This document shows, in pieces, positions 62,960 to 64,000 of a stretch of DNA of 64,000 nucleotides; position 1 is the stretch's first letter; the number at the start of each line of letters is the position of its first letter. Source of the stretch: Fulvia fulva (Eukaryota; Ascomycota; Dothideomycetes; Mycosphaerellales; Mycosphaerellaceae); assembly GCF_020509005.1 (NCBI RefSeq), contig NC_063015.1, positions 930,001-994,000 on the forward strand. Direction: 5' to 3'. Below the pieces are notes generated by a model. It made no database searches. It had not been told where the DNA came from and worked only from the letters and a program-made list of their open reading frames with translations. Made by a program: the position numbers and the translations under genes.

Positions 62960-64000
62960 CTATCCCTGATACGCACCGAGACCGAGCGTGTCCTGGCCAC
63001 CGAACAGTCCTTGACCGAGACCAAGATTACCATCGAGTGCCCAGCTCAGAGGATCGAAGACGGCATTACCACCAAAAGGCGAGTCCCAGTCCGCCAAGTT
63101 GAGACCACCGTTGTGTAGATCGAGTCCGTTGGAGATCGCCGGCATGCCATCTATCATGCCGTTCGGTGGCTGAGGTGTATTGCGAGTATGTGTGTCGCCA
63201 GGGAGTGTTGTGGGGTTGTCTACAGCTTGCGCCAGGCTGTCTCGGCCAGCTTGTCCAGCACGCTCGCGCCAGCGCCAGATGGCGTCGTAGAGGACGGACA
63301 AGGACGATCGACAGCGGACCTTGAGCTGCAGGTTCTCAGTATCAAGAACAGAAGGCTCGTTGTCCACTTTGAAGACCATCTTCTGCTCGCTTGCGCCGCT
63401 AGTCTGCCAAAGCTGCGCCATGACTTCTGCAAGTCGTTGCGGCAAATCGTTCGAGCGAACGCTGAGCTTGCGCAGATTGGTGACGGTGCGCGCGAACAGT
63501 GTGCAACCTTGTACGGTGTCGACATGGTTTGCGTAGAAAGAGTTCAAGATCTTCAACAGTGTGACTGCAGCTGCCAGCATCATCTGCTCGATGTATCGTG
63601 GAACGTATGAGAAGTGATCGGACGGCATGTTGTTCAGATGAGATAGCATGGCTGAGGCTGCAATGTAGACACTTCTGAGGTCGGCATGGTAGTTCGCTTG
63701 GTTCGGCTTGTCGAAGAACGCGGTCAGTCGTAGGTGCAGTGCTGCTGCCTTGAGGAAGAGTACTTCGAGAGCTGCTTGCGAGATTAGCACATGAGCTGGG
63801 TGTTTGTGTGAGCTTGCTGACTTACGAGAATTACTTGTAGACAGAACAGTGACCTCCAGCTCGCCTAGCTCTCGCGAGTACATGTCAATCTGCAGTCCAC
63901 GCTGAGCTTGGTCGACTTCGACGATGTGATCTCGCTGCATGGTGTAGAGTGTCCTCGTGACGGTGTCGCAGAACTTCTCAACCTGGCATCGTGTTTGGAG
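62960..64000 (-). CDS. Fungal Zn2Cys6-type transcription factor, C-terminal part (cut by window edge)
   Basis: Minus-strand frame open from the right edge (LQTRCQVEKFCDTVTRTLYT) to TAG at 62960, with an in-frame 51-bp intron at 63775-63825 (GTAAGT, GTGCTAATC, CAAG). The region matches the helical middle and C-terminal domain of fungal zinc-cluster regulators (ALEVLFLKAAALHLRLTAFF; MMLAAAVTLLKILNSFYAN; VTNLRKLSVRSNDLPQRLAE) and ends in a Gly/Leu-rich acidic tail (FDPLSWALDGNLGLGQGLFG) that could activate transcription. The DNA-binding N-terminus would lie beyond 64000, so the Zn2Cys6 assignment is by family resemblance (Leu3/War1-like style) only. No lesions. Confidence 0.7.
   Translation of the reverse strand, partial: LQTRCQVEKFCDTVTRTLYTMQRDHIVEVDQAQRGLQIDMYSRELGELEVTVLSTSNSRKSASSHKHPAHVLISQAALEVLFLKAAALHLRLTAFFDKPNQANYHADLRSVYIAASAMLSHLNNMPSDHFSYVPRYIEQMMLAAAVTLLKILNSFYANHVDTVQGCTLFARTVTNLRKLSVRSNDLPQRLAEVMAQLWQTSGASEQKMVFKVDNEPSVLDTENLQLKVRCRSSLSVLYDAIWRWRERAGQAGRDSLAQAVDNPTTLPGDTHTRNTPQPPNGMIDGMPAISNGLDLHNGGLNLADWDSPFGGNAVFDPLSWALDGNLGLGQGLFGGQDTLGLGAYQG

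Noticed and set aside
1..64000. Secondary-metabolite or other host gene cluster linking the two SDRs, the regulators and the protease
   Set aside because: The two SDRs belong to different subfamilies, lie 43 kb apart across the transposon island, and no core biosynthetic enzyme is present.

Overview
The window looks like a filamentous ascomycete chromosome segment (class not provable from sequence; short-intron style and the RIP footprint would suit a dothideomycete). The grounds are introns of 46-58 bp with GT(A/G)AG-type donors and CTAAC/CTGAC branch sites, fungal gene families (C2H2/Zn2Cys6 regulators, sedolisin, short-chain dehydrogenases), Copia, Tad1-like and Gypsy-like elements, and a heavy RIP-type signature (CpA/TpG turned into TpA while CpG is kept).

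Layout. (1) 1-11.2 kb is a gene-poor flank: small hypothetical genes, a Cys-rich 69-aa protein, a decayed C2H2+Zn2Cys6 regulator (minus, 2930-4330), an SDR enzyme with an intron (4752-5687), a coiled-coil protein (6007-6441) and an unresolved multi-exon region (8.6-10.4 kb). (2) 11.25-48.7 kb is a transposon island. It holds a degraded solo LTR of family D; Copia A (11446-17061, moderately mutated); a RIP-saturated block of Copia E (plus, truncated, flanked by inverted LTR copies), a Tad1-like LINE (about 22.44-27.32 kb), a Gypsy-like gag-protease fragment (27.33-29.64 kb) and an LTR fragment; then RIPped Copia B (29869-47967, minus). B is interrupted by a 296-bp solo LTR, by intact Copia C (35607-41145) and by intact Copia D (41162-47936). 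Removing C and D and their duplicated targets restores a B right LTR of exactly 234 bp, equal to B's left LTR, which proves the nesting order. (3) 48.7-64 kb is a second genic flank: an SDR with three exons (48902-49912), a hypothetical gene (50271-51230), a gene built from repeated exon units (51.87-52.9 kb), a small poly-Q gene (53647-53980), a decayed sedolisin protease (54245-56375), hypothetical genes and the C-terminal part of a fungal transcription factor running off the right edge (62960-64000).

Reading. Old elements are saturated with RIP-type mutation, whereas C (1508-aa gag-pol) and D (1717-aa gag-pol, LTRs identical over 207 bp) carry uninterrupted ORFs, clean 5-bp target duplications, primer-binding sites and polypurine tracts. 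RIP therefore acted strongly in the past, but these two insertions came later or escaped it. All four Copia elements with a visible primer site use one complementary to the internal part of initiator tRNA-Met, as in Drosophila copia. No pathway-level cooperation between the host genes is evident. Two flanking genes (the regulator and the sedolisin) carry single-base frame lesions rather than RIP stops, so they are either pseudogenes or marked by residual indel errors in the assembly.
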